From NCBI RefSeq assembly GCF_900114375.1, contig NZ_FOSV01000026.1, positions 1 through 64,000 on the forward strand: 64,000 nt of DNA, written 5' to 3'. The position numbers and the translations under genes were made by a program. The first letter of the stretch is position 1. The number at the start of each line of letters is the position of its first letter. The notes beneath the pieces are model-generated. The model did not search any database. It had not been told where the DNA came from and saw only the letters and a program-made list of their open reading frames with translations. Shown here in pieces: positions 24,240 to 40,585 of the stretch. The stretch comes from Methylorubrum salsuginis. GTDB taxonomy: Bacteria; Pseudomonadota; Alphaproteobacteria; Rhizobiales; Beijerinckiaceae.

Positions 24240-26474
24240 ATGTTCGACGTACAACGCGAAGAGCTGATCTGGGGCGACCGCAAGCTCGTTCTGGAAACCG
24301 GCAAGACCGCCCGGCAGGCCGACGGCGCCGTGGTCGCCACCTACGGCGAGACCACTGTGCTGGCGACCGTGGTCGCCGCCAAGGAGCCCAAGGCCGGCAT
24401 CGATTTCATGCCGCTCACGGTCAACTACCAGGAGCGCGCCTATGCCGCCGGCCGCATTCCGGGCGGCTACTTCAAGCGCGAGGGCCGTCCCTCCGAGAAG
24501 GAGACGCTGGTCTCCCGCCTGATCGACCGGCCGATCCGCCCGCTCTTCGTCGAGGGTTGGCGCAACGACACCCAGGTCGTCGTCACCGTCCTCTCCCACG
24601 ATCTCGAGAACGATCCGGACGTGGTCGCCATGGTCGCGGCGTCCGCCGCGCTCACCATCTCCGGCGTGCCGTTCATGGGCCCGATCGGCGCCGCCCGCGT
24701 CGGCTACCTCAACGGCGGCTACAAGCTGAACCCGCTGGTGACCGAGGTCGCCGAATCGACCCTCGACCTCGTCGTCGCCGGCACCCAGGACGCCGTCCTG
24801 ATGGTCGAGTCGGAGGCCAAGGAGCTCTCCGAGGACGTGATGCTCGGGGCCGTGATGTTCGGCCACAAGCACTTCCAGCCGGTCATCGAGGCGATCATCC
24901 GTCTCGCCGAGAAGGCCGCCAAGGAGCCGCGCGACTTCTCCCCGCCGGAGAACGCCGATGTCGAGAAGGCGGTGCTCGACATCGCCGAGACGGAGCTGCG
25001 CGACGCCTACAAGATCACGGTCAAGCAGGACCGCTACAAGGCCGTCGACGCGGTGAAGGCGAAGGTCGTCGCCGCGCTCTGCCCGGCCGAGGGTGAGCAG
25101 AAGTTCTCGCCTGAGAAGGTCAAGGCCGCCTTCAAGGAGGCCCAGTCGAAGGTGGTCCGCTGGAACATCCTCGACACCGGCTCGCGCATCGACGGCCGCG
25201 ACGTGAAGACCGTCCGCTCGATCGTCTCCGAGGTCGGCGTGCTTCCGCGCGCCCATGGCTCGGCGATGTTCACCCGCGGCGAGACCCAGGCCCTCGTGGT
25301 CGCCACCCTCGGCACCGGCGAGGACGAGCAGTTCATCGACGCGCTGGAAGGGACCTACAAGGAGCGCTTCCTGCTCCACTACAACTTCCCTCCCTATTCC
25401 GTCGGCGAGACCGGCCGCATGGGCTCGCCCGGCCGCCGCGAGATCGGCCACGGCAAGCTCGCCTGGCGCGCGATCCGTCCGGTTCTGCCGCCGGCCCACG
25501 AATTCCCGTACACGATCCGCGTCGTGTCCGAGATCACCGAGTCGAACGGCTCGTCGTCGATGGCCTCGGTCTGCGGCGGATCGCTGTCGCTGATGGATGC
25601 GGGCGTGCCCCTGCGCCGTCCGGTCGCCGGCATCGCCATGGGCCTCATCCTCGAGGGTGAGCGCTTCGCGGTGCTGTCCGACATCCTCGGCGACGAGGAT
25701 CACCTCGGCGACATGGACTTCAAGGTGGCCGGCACGGACGAGGGCATCACCTCGCTCCAGATGGACATCAAGATCGCCGGCATCACCGAGGAGATCATGA
25801 AGATCGCCCTCGCCCAGGCGAAGGACGGTCGCGCCCACATCCTCGGTGAGATGGCGAACGCCCTGACCGCGGCCCGTCCGGAGCTCGGCGAGTACGCGCC
25901 GCGCATCGAGACGATGCAGATCCCCACCGACAAGATCCGCGACGTGATCGGCACCGGCGGCAAGATCATCCGCGAAATCGTCGAGAAGACCGGCGCCAAG
26001 ATCAACATTGAGGACACCGGCATCGTCAAGATCGCCTCGTCCGACGGCAAGGCGATCAAGGCGGCCTACAACTGGATCCGCTCCATCGTCGCCGAGCCGG
26101 AGGCCGGCACGATCTACGACGGCACGATCGTCAAGATCATGGAGTTCGGCGCCTTCGTGAACTTCTTCGGCGCCAAGGACGGCCTCGTCCACATCTCGGA
26201 GCTGGCCCCGCAGCGCGTCGCCAAGGTCGGCGACGTCGTCAAGGAAGGCCAGAAGGTCAAGGTGAAGTTCCTGGGCGCCGACGAGCGCGGCAAGATCCGC
26301 CTGTCGATGAAGGTCGTCGATCAGGAGACCGGCGAGGACATCACCGAGCGGCTCAAGGCCGAGCGCGCGGAGCGCGGCGAGCCGGAGCGCGAGGAGCGCT
26401 CCGACCGGGGTGATCGCGGCGACCGCGGCCCCCGCCGCGACCGCGGCGAGCGCCGCCGCGAGGCGGGCGAGTAA
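24240..26474 (+). CDS. pnp: Polyribonucleotide nucleotidyltransferase (PNPase)
   Basis: The protein has 744 residues from ATG 24240 (GGAAGACAAG upstream). Two RNase PH domains flank an alpha-helical domain; the second contains GRDVKTVRSI and GTDEGITSLQMDIKI, followed by KH (IRDVIGTGGKIIREI) and S1 (GTIVKIMEFGAFVNFFGAKDGLVHISEL) domains. It degrades RNA 3'-5' with phosphate and can add tails. The last 40 residues are unusually rich in Arg, Glu, Asp and Gly (SDRGDRGDRGPRRDRGERRR). A similar Arg/Gly-rich tail occurs on the SUV3-like helicase at the end of the window. Confidence 0.98.
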   Translation: MFDVQREELIWGDRKLVLETGKTARQADGAVVATYGETTVLATVVAAKEPKAGIDFMPLTVNYQERAYAAGRIPGGYFKREGRPSEKETLVSRLIDRPIRPLFVEGWRNDTQVVVTVLSHDLENDPDVVAMVAASAALTISGVPFMGPIGAARVGYLNGGYKLNPLVTEVAESTLDLVVAGTQDAVLMVESEAKELSEDVMLGAVMFGHKHFQPVIEAIIRLAEKAAKEPRDFSPPENADVEKAVLDIAETELRDAYKITVKQDRYKAVDAVKAKVVAALCPAEGEQKFSPEKVKAAFKEAQSKVVRWNILDTGSRIDGRDVKTVRSIVSEVGVLPRAHGSAMFTRGETQALVVATLGTGEDEQFIDALEGTYKERFLLHYNFPPYSVGETGRMGSPGRREIGHGKLAWRAIRPVLPPAHEFPYTIRVVSEITESNGSSSMASVCGGSLSLMDAGVPLRRPVAGIAMGLILEGERFAVLSDILGDEDHLGDMDFKVAGTDEGITSLQMDIKIAGITEEIMKIALAQAKDGRAHILGEMANALTAARPELGEYAPRIETMQIPTDKIRDVIGTGGKIIREIVEKTGAKINIEDTGIVKIASSDGKAIKAAYNWIRSIVAEPEAGTIYDGTIVKIMEFGAFVNFFGAKDGLVHISELAPQRVAKVGDVVKEGQKVKVKFLGADERGKIRLSMKVVDQETGEDITERLKAERAERGEPEREERSDRGDRGDRGPRRDRGERRREAGE

Positions 26475-26505
26475 GCCTCCTCCCTCGGATCATCCGACGA
26501 CAGTG

Positions 26506-26537
26506 AAAGGCGCGGTCCCGAAAGGGGCCGCGCCTTT
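26506..26537 (+). terminator. pnp terminator
   Basis: AAAGGCGCGG...CCGCGCCTTT forms a 12-bp stem interrupted at the loop by TCCCGAAAGGGG pairing, located 32 bases after the pnp stop codon. A short T-run closes the structure. Confidence 0.8.
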
Positions 26538-26708
26538 GTCGTTCGAGCGGGCGCCCCGTCGAAGCCGCAGCGCCTGTAACAGCGGCCGAAGCTTGGACTT
26601 GCGGCTGTGCTCGATCCGGCCGCGCGAGGCCGGTGCGCCGAACGGCGACCGCTTCCGCGCGCCCAGGCGGGTCGGTAGAAGAACCTCCCTTTCTCGCAGG
26701 AGCGCGCC

Positions 26709-27347
26709 ATGGCCGACGACCTCGTCTTCTACACCTCGCCGATGTCCCGCGGCCGGATCGTGCGGTGGATGCTGGAGGAGGTGGGGCGGCCCTACCGCAC
26801 GGAACTCGTCGGCTTCGGCCCGGCGATGAAGGCGGAGGCCTACCGGGCGATCAATCCGATGGGGAAGGTGCCCGCGCTGACCCACGGCGCGACGGTGGTG
26901 ACCGAGTGCGCGGCGATCCTGACCTATCTCGCCGACGCCTTCCCCGAGGCTGGGCTCGCGCCGGAGCCGGCGGCACGGGCCCGGGGTGATTATTACCGCT
27001 GGCTGTTCTTCTGTGCCGGCCCGGTCGAGGCGGCGGTCACCAACACGGTTCTCGGCGTGACCGTGCCGGACGATCCCCGCAAGCGCGGCATGGTCGGCTA
27101 CGGCAGCCTGGAGGCGGTGCTCGACACCCTCGAAGGTGCGGTCTCGGGCCGGGAGTTCATCGCGGGGGAGCGCTTCAGCGCCGCCGACCTGTATCTCGCC
27201 GCCCATCTCGGCTGGGGCATGCAGTTCGGCACGATCCCGCGGCGCCCGGCCTTCGAGGCCTATGCCGACCGCCACGCCGCGCGACCCGCGGCGGTGCGGG
27301 CGCGGGAGATCGACGACGGCCTGCTCGCCCAGCAGGCCGCGTCATAG
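26709..27347 (+). CDS. Glutathione S-transferase family protein
   Basis: A 212-residue protein with the two-domain GST layout. The thioredoxin-like N-terminal half contains FYTSPMSRGRIVRWMLEEVG, NPMGKVPAL (cis-Pro) and TECAAILTYLADAFP (glutathione-binding), and the helical C-terminal half has FIAGERFSAADLYLAAHL, the usual N-capping/hydrophobic-staple region. Ser12 or neighbouring Ser are possible catalytic residues. It should conjugate or reduce substrates with glutathione in the cytoplasm; the substrate is unknown. CGCAGGAGCGCG precedes the ATG. Confidence 0.9.
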   Translation: MADDLVFYTSPMSRGRIVRWMLEEVGRPYRTELVGFGPAMKAEAYRAINPMGKVPALTHGATVVTECAAILTYLADAFPEAGLAPEPAARARGDYYRWLFFCAGPVEAAVTNTVLGVTVPDDPRKRGMVGYGSLEAVLDTLEGAVSGREFIAGERFSAADLYLAAHLGWGMQFGTIPRRPAFEAYADRHAARPAAVRAREIDDGLLAQQAAS

Positions 27348-27435
27348 CTGCATTGTTGGCAGCCTTGCAGGAACGCCCGCGCCTGCGCCGCGTTCGCCCC
27401 GCGAATCCTGACCCAACGAGGACGCGGATAGAACC

Positions 27436-27669
27436 ATGAACGAGATGATCGAAGACATCTTCAGCGGCACGCCGAACCTGAGCATGACCGAGCGGGCGGT
27501 GTCCGTGGCGCTCGGGCTCGGCATTGCGGCGGCGGCCGCCCAGCCCCGGCCGAACAAGTGGTTGTCGCTGGCCGCCCTCGTGGTCGGCGTCGGCCTCGCC
27601 GTGCGCGGCGCCACCGGCCACTGCGCCGTCAAATCGCTCACCCACGGCGATCACGACCGCCTCGCCTGA
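27436..27669 (+). CDS. YgaP-like/DUF2892 small inner-membrane protein
   Basis: This 77-residue protein has MTERAVSVALGLGIAAAAA followed by a second hydrophobic helix LSLAALVVGVGLAVRGATGHCAVKSL. The two helices and the closing RGATGHC motif match the YgaP-type transmembrane domain family (DUF2892). Function is unknown. CCCAACGAGGACGC precedes the ATG. A strong terminator follows. Confidence 0.8.
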   Translation: MNEMIEDIFSGTPNLSMTERAVSVALGLGIAAAAAQPRPNKWLSLAALVVGVGLAVRGATGHCAVKSLTHGDHDRLA

Positions 27670-27692
27670 GTTGGTCTGAAGCACGTAACGAG

Positions 27693-27725
27693 AAAGGGGC
27701 GCTCCTCGCGGGGCGCCCCTTTTTC
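27693..27725 (+). terminator. Intrinsic terminator
   Basis: AAAGGGGCGC...GCGCCCCTTTTT forms a strong stem followed by a run of T. It lies between the DUF2892 gene (+) and the GlsB/YmgE gene (-), and could work in both directions. Confidence 0.85.
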
Positions 27726-27771
27726 TTGTCCGGATCGTTCGGCTCCGCCGCAGGGCGGAGCCGGGATCGCC

Positions 27772-28041
27772 TCAGTAGGTCCGGCTGCTGGTGCGGCTGG
27801 CGATGAAGCCGTAGATCGCGAGCACCACGCAGGCGCCGACGATGGACCCGATGAAGCGGGCGCCTTCGTTCGGGCCGTACCAGCCGACCGCCTGACCGAT
27901 GAAGGTCGCCAGGACGGCGCCGACGATGCCGAGGATCGTCGTCATGATGAAGCCGGTCGGCTCGAACCGGTTGCCCGGCATGATGAACTTCGCGATCACG
28001 CCGGCGACGAAGCCGATGATGATGGTCCAGAGAATGCTCAT
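27772..28041 (-). CDS. GlsB/YeaQ/YmgE family stress-response membrane protein
   Basis: The 89-residue protein has three hydrophobic helices: ILWTIIIGFVAGVIAKFIMPG, GFIMTTILGIVGAVLATFIGQ and FIGSIVGACVVLAIYGFIA. The family pattern GFxAGxxAKxxxPG plus the Gly-rich second helix is clear. Members are small inner-membrane proteins induced by acid or general stress; the biochemical role is not known. AGAGGTCGCAC precedes the ATG. Confidence 0.9.
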   Translation of the reverse strand: MSILWTIIIGFVAGVIAKFIMPGNRFEPTGFIMTTILGIVGAVLATFIGQAVGWYGPNEGARFIGSIVGACVVLAIYGFIASRTSSRTY

Positions 28042-28272
28042 GTGCGACCTCTAAAAGCCTGGAACGCTTGCCGAATCGAGGATTGGACGAGGCCGGGCGG
28101 CCTAGCCCGGCATCAGCCTTGGCCGTTGTCGGTTGACAAACGCGCGAGCGGAGCGGGCGGTTGCCTCGGACGCTGCGCGGTGCAGCAAAAATCGCGAGGC
28201 CTTTACGCGGAACCGCTCCCGGCGGCAGAAGGGGCCGGGCATTTTCGCCGACCAGAGGCCATCGCCGACATC

Positions 28273-28632
28273 ATGACCATCGAGCGCTACGAGACCGGAC
28301 CCCGCATGTGCCAAGGCGCCGCCCATGGCGGGCTGGTGTTCCTGGCGGGCCAAGTGGCCGCCGACCCGGTCGGCAACGGCGTCACCGTTCAGACGCAAGC
28401 CGTGCTGGAACAGATCGACCGGCTGCTGGCGCAGGCCGGCAGCCACAAGTCCCGCATCCTCTCGACCACGATCTATCTCGCCGACATCGCCACTTTCGCC
28501 GAGATGAACGCCGCCTGGGACGCCTGGGTCGATCGCGAGAACCCGCCGGCGCGTGCCACCGTCGAGGCGAAGCTCGCCGCCCCCGAATATCTCGTCGAGA
28601 TCGTGGTGGTGGCCGCGCGGGGCGAGCCGTGA
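28273..28632 (+). CDS. RidA family protein
   Basis: A 119-residue RidA/YjgF protein. It contains GGLVFLAGQVAADPVG, AVLEQIDRLLAQAGSHKSRILSTTIYLADIATFAEMN and the C-terminal NPPARATVEAKLAAPEYLVEIVVVA. The conserved Arg in the PPARATVEA motif, needed to deaminate imines/enamines made by PLP enzymes, is present. Its stop codon overlaps the GTG of the polyamine-binding protein gene, so the two are likely translated together. Upstream sequence is long but shows no similarity, so ATG 28273 is taken as the start. Confidence 0.92.
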   Translation: MTIERYETGPRMCQGAAHGGLVFLAGQVAADPVGNGVTVQTQAVLEQIDRLLAQAGSHKSRILSTTIYLADIATFAEMNAAWDAWVDRENPPARATVEAKLAAPEYLVEIVVVAARGEP

Positions 28633-29738
28633 TCCGGCGGAGCCTCCTGCGAGGGCTTTCGGCCGCTCTCGCCGCCCTCCCCCTCCTCGTTGCCGGCGGC
28701 GCGCGGGCGGAGGAGCGCGTCGTCAACATCTACAACTGGTCGGACTATATCGACCCGAAGGTGCTGGAGGACTTCACCAGGGAGACTGGCATCAAGGTCG
28801 TCTACGACACCTACGACAACAACGAGGTGCTGGAGACCAAGCTGCTCGCCGGCAAGTCCGGCTACGACGTGGTGGTGCCGTCCGGTCCCTTCCTCCAGCG
28901 GCTGATCAAGGCGGGCGTGTTCCTGCCGCTCGACAAGACCAAGATCCCGAACCTGAAGAACGTGTGGCCGGAGATCGCCAACCGGCTCCAGGCCTACGAC
29001 CCCGGCAACACCTTCGCGGTCGATTACATGTGGGGCACGACCGGGCTGGGCGTGAACGTCGCGGCCGTGCGCGAGCGGCTCGGCCCCAACGTCCCTCTCA
29101 ACAGCTGGAGCGTCGTGCTCAATCCGAGCACGATGGCCAAGCTGAAGGATTGCGGCGTCATGCTCCTCGATTCGCCCGAGGACCTGATCCCGTCGATCCT
29201 GCCGTTCTACGGCTACAAGGTCGATTCCAAGCGCTGGGACGACATCACCACGGTGACCGACGCCCTCTACAAGGTTCGCGGCGCCGTTCGGAAGTTCCAT
29301 TCGTCCGAATACATCAACGGGCTCGCCAACGGCGATCTGTGCCTCGCGGTCGGCTATTCGGGCGACGTGCTGCAAGCCAAGAAGCGGGCCGAGGAATCGA
29401 AGAACGGCGTCGAGATCGCCTACTTCATCCCGAAGGAGGGCACGCAGATGTGGTTCGATACCTTCGCGATCCCGAAGGATGCGGCCCATCCTACGGAGGC
29501 CTATGCCTTCATCGACTACATGATGCGGCCCGAGGTGGCGGCGGCCAACACCAACTTCGTGTCCTACGCCAACGGCAACCTGCCCTCGCAGAAGTTCGTG
29601 AAGCCGGAGATCCTGAAGGACCCCGGCATCTATCCGGACGAGGCGACGATGCAGCGGCTCTCCACCAACACCGCCTGGAACGACACGACGCAGCGCTTCG
29701 TCACGCGGGCGTGGACGCGGGTGCGGACGGGGCGCTGA
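28629..29738 (+). CDS. Polyamine ABC transporter substrate-binding protein (PotF-like)
   Basis: The 369-residue protein starts at GTG 28629, overlapping the upstream stop. Signal peptide: MIRRSLLRGLSAALAALPLLVAGGARA. The mature part begins ERVVNIYNWSDYIDPKVLEDFTRETGIKV, the typical PotF/PotD N-terminus, and includes GYDVVVPSGPFLQRLI, NTFAVDYMWGTTGLGVN and LPSQKFVKPEIL. It should bind putrescine/spermidine in the periplasm. No permease or ATPase gene is adjacent, so it depends on a transporter elsewhere or acts as a sensor-type binding protein. A terminator follows. Confidence 0.92.
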   Translation: MIRRSLLRGLSAALAALPLLVAGGARAEERVVNIYNWSDYIDPKVLEDFTRETGIKVVYDTYDNNEVLETKLLAGKSGYDVVVPSGPFLQRLIKAGVFLPLDKTKIPNLKNVWPEIANRLQAYDPGNTFAVDYMWGTTGLGVNVAAVRERLGPNVPLNSWSVVLNPSTMAKLKDCGVMLLDSPEDLIPSILPFYGYKVDSKRWDDITTVTDALYKVRGAVRKFHSSEYINGLANGDLCLAVGYSGDVLQAKKRAEESKNGVEIAYFIPKEGTQMWFDTFAIPKDAAHPTEAYAFIDYMMRPEVAAANTNFVSYANGNLPSQKFVKPEILKDPGIYPDEATMQRLSTNTAWNDTTQRFVTRAWTRVRTGR

Positions 29739-29812
29739 GCCCCTCCTCGTGACGGGGTTCCCAAAGGATATCATCCCTTTGGCGGGGCGCTGGGGCAGAC
29801 CCCCGGCCAACG

Positions 29813-29846
29813 AAAAGGCCCCGGCTCTCACGAGCCGGGGCCTTTT
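29813..29846. terminator. Bidirectional terminator between potF-like gene and rpoC
   Basis: AAAAGGCCCCGGCTC and GAGCCGGGGCCTTTT form a 15-bp stem with a 4-base loop, with A-run and T-run on the two flanks. It can end the binding-protein transcript and the rpoC transcript. A second small stem (CCAAAGG/CCTTTGG) lies at 29761-29782. Confidence 0.9.
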
Positions 29847-29879
29847 CGTTAGGTTCGATCCTCCCGAAGGAGCGGCCGA

Positions 29880-34097
<4,218 letters not shown>

Positions 34098-34259
34098 GAT
34101 CCGCTCCTTGCTCGCACGACGCCCCGCGCCTGGGCTGCCGTGACTGAAATCTTCTGATGCGCCGCGCCTTCGCGGGCACCGCCGGCCGTCCTTGGGAGGC
34201 CCTGCCCCTCCCGGCTCGACCGCGGCGGCTCATCGCCGCCGCGGGAGGTGTCGTTCGCC

Positions 34260-38387
<4,128 letters not shown>

Positions 38388-38570
38388 GAGACCTCGCTCC
38401 ACCATTCCCGCGTCCTGGTTGCCCGGGGAAGGCGTCTCGCCTCCCGCGCCGGGCCGGCAGACGCGTCCCGCCGGACCGCCTGCCCCGTATCAAAAATTCC
38501 CGCCCTCGCTGCGGACCTGATCCGGGGTCCGCCGGTCGCCTGAATTCCAGCTTGCGCCAGAAGCGACCTT

Positions 38571-38597
38571 AGCCCGCGGGCGAGGCACCCGCGGGCT
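38571..38597 (-). terminator. Attenuator-like hairpin between rplL and rpoB
   Basis: AGCCCGCGGG and CCCGCGGGCT form a 10-bp stem with a 7-base loop in the 275-base gap. No T-run follows on the minus strand. In enteric bacteria a partial terminator in this gap lowers rpoB relative to rplL; the same role is inferred. Confidence 0.55.
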
Positions 38598-38662
38598 CCG
38601 GTCACGGAAGGCTCGAAAGAACCGTCCGTGCGGTGATGGGCCGGAGGCGGCCCATCGTGGAC

Positions 38663-39040
<378 letters not shown>

Positions 39041-39100
39041 GTGCGTATTCCTTCAGGTATATCGGTTCGAACGGATGGTTTTGCGAGGGGGAGAAACGGC

Positions 39101-39619
39101 TCAGGCCGCCTCGTCCTTCTTGGCATAGGCCCCGAACACGCGGGCGAGCTTGGCCGCCGGCGCGTTGACGACCTGGGCGATCTTGGTCGCGGGAGCCTGG
39201 ATGAGGCCCACGAGCTTGCCGCGCAGTTCGTCGAGGGACGGCAGGGTGGCCAGAGCCTTCACGCCGTCGGGGTTCAGGGCAGTCGTTCCCATGGCGCCGC
39301 CGAGAATCACGAGCTTGTCGTTCGTCTTGGCGAAGTCCACCGCAACCTTGGCGGCCGCGACCGGATCGCTCGAATAGGCGAGCAGGGTCGGGCCCTTCAG
39401 GAGGGGCTTGATGGAGGCGACGTCCGTGCCATCGAGAGCGATGCTGGCGAGCCGGTTCTTGGCGACCTTCACGGTGGCGCCGGCCTGCTTCATCTGCGCG
39501 CGCAGCTTCTGCATGTCGGCGACCGTGAGGCCCTTGTAGTGGGCCACGACGACGACGGCGTTCGTGGTGAACACGCCGTTGAGCGTCGAGACGAGATCAG
39601 CTTTAGCTGTCCTGTCCAC
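39101..39619 (-). CDS. rplJ: 50S ribosomal protein L10
   Basis: Full-length L10 of 172 residues, starting at GTG 39619 (VDRTAKADLVSTLNG) with GGAGAGAG 5-6 bases upstream; longer in-frame starts lack family similarity. It carries VVVAHYKGLTVADMQKLR and VAKNRLASIALDG, then the L7/L12-binding C-terminal helix. It anchors the L7/L12 stalk and in other bacteria represses its own operon by binding the leader. The leader here runs to a promoter at 40036-40064, about 410 bases. Confidence 0.97.
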   Translation of the reverse strand: MDRTAKADLVSTLNGVFTTNAVVVVAHYKGLTVADMQKLRAQMKQAGATVKVAKNRLASIALDGTDVASIKPLLKGPTLLAYSSDPVAAAKVAVDFAKTNDKLVILGGAMGTTALNPDGVKALATLPSLDELRGKLVGLIQAPATKIAQVVNAPAAKLARVFGAYAKKDEAA

Positions 39620-40186
39620 TGGTGCTCTCTCCGGTTGGCGGAACCTGGAGCGGGTCCGCCGGTTGCACATGCCGCCCGGAACGGATCTGGCGCGAAGCCG
39701 GATCCGTCGGGCGACGTCTCACGGCCCTGTCCCCTTGAAGCGCCGAGCGGCCCCTCGCAGGTGAGATTGGTTCAAACCGAGGCCTCTCCGTTGCGCTGTC
39801 GCGCCCCGGCGAGGGTCTAGAAGTTCGGTCTTCCCCGTCTGTGCAGGCTGTCGCCGATTAAGCCGGTCGCCCGGCGCCTGCAGTCTCGGACAGGACATGG
39901 CCGGACGAAGGCTCCGCGGCAGAGATGCCCCGAAGACCCTTCCGGCCATCGCCGCCCGGTTGCCCGAGCGGCATCTCGAATGGAAACCGACCGATCGGTC
40001 GATCCCTTATCCATGGGTGAATCTGTGGAGCGCGGTCTATAGCGGCGTGCAAGCTCCCTGCCAAGTCCCGCCCCGCGACTTTTCCGTCGCAGGCAAGCGG
40101 GATCGGCGAGCGCGGCCGGGGCGCCTTGCGACGCTGCGGCATTGCCGCGCTTTTCCTGAAGGCCTGCCGAAGACTACGCTGCCCCG
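39620..40186 (-). promoter_or_regulatory. rplJ operon leader and upstream gap (567 bp)
   Basis: No gene is supported here; potential frames have no ribosome sites or recognisable domains. On the minus strand the sequence is the long untranslated leader of rplJ-rplL-rpoB-rpoC. An L10-binding leader structure is expected from other bacteria but I cannot identify it with confidence. Confidence 0.5.
40036..40064 (-). promoter_or_regulatory. Candidate sigma-70 promoter for rplJ-rplL-rpoB-rpoC
   Basis: On the minus strand TTGGCA (40059-40064) and TATAGA (40036-40041) are separated by exactly 17 bases, close to the -35/-10 consensus. Expected transcription start is near 40029, giving a leader of about 410 bases before the rplJ GTG. 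Confidence 0.6.
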
Positions 40187-40420
40187 ATGACGCCCGCCAC
40201 CGTCGCCATCGTCATCGCTACGCCCAGGGGCCTGCGCCACCTCGCAAGCTCCTCCGAGCGCGCCGCGGCGGGCCCGGCGGAAGACGTGCTGCGCGGCCTC
40301 GGGGCTGCGGTGCGGAGCGCGAGTTTCTGGGTCCAATGCGCCGACCCGGCCGCGCAGGCGCGGCTGACGAGCTATTTGTGGGACGTGAAGGCGGAAATTC
40401 TGGCGGAGCCCACGGAGTAG
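40187..40420 (+). CDS. Hypothetical protein (77 residues)
   Basis: The ORF begins MTPATVAIVIATPRGLRHL and ends VKAEILAEPTE. Third positions are strongly G/C as in real genes here, and it contains a compact SFWVQCADPAAQARLTSYLWDVK segment. No domain or ribosome site stands out. It is transcribed away from rplJ, so its promoter would lie in the rplJ upstream region. It may be a lineage-specific gene. Confidence 0.5.
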   Translation: MTPATVAIVIATPRGLRHLASSSERAAAGPAEDVLRGLGAAVRSASFWVQCADPAAQARLTSYLWDVKAEILAEPTE

Positions 40421-40429
40421 AGCGCCGAT

Positions 40430-40571
40430 CCATCTCTCCTCCGCGGGCGAGGGTCGGGAGAAGGGAGCGATGCTTCCGGCGAATTCTCTGTCGACGGCGG
40501 TCAAGCGGAGCCGTGGTTCCCTTCTTCCGTCCGCTCCGCTGACACCCTCCCCCGCAGAGGGGGGAGGGTTA
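40430..40571. repeat. Dispersed intergenic repeat element, copy B
   Basis: This copy lies between the convergent hypothetical and radical SAM genes. The core at 40468-40508 (starting CGATGCTTCCGGCGAATTC) matches the reverse complement of the core at 762-802, and both copies end in CCCTCCCCC...GGGGAGGG blocks. Relative to copy A the core is inverted. Confidence 0.7.
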
Positions 40572-40585
40572 TTCTCGTCAGCCCC

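Noticed and set aside
39897..40190. 97-residue ORF in the rplJ upstream region
   Set aside because: Overlaps the candidate rplJ promoter, Arg-rich, no ribosome site.
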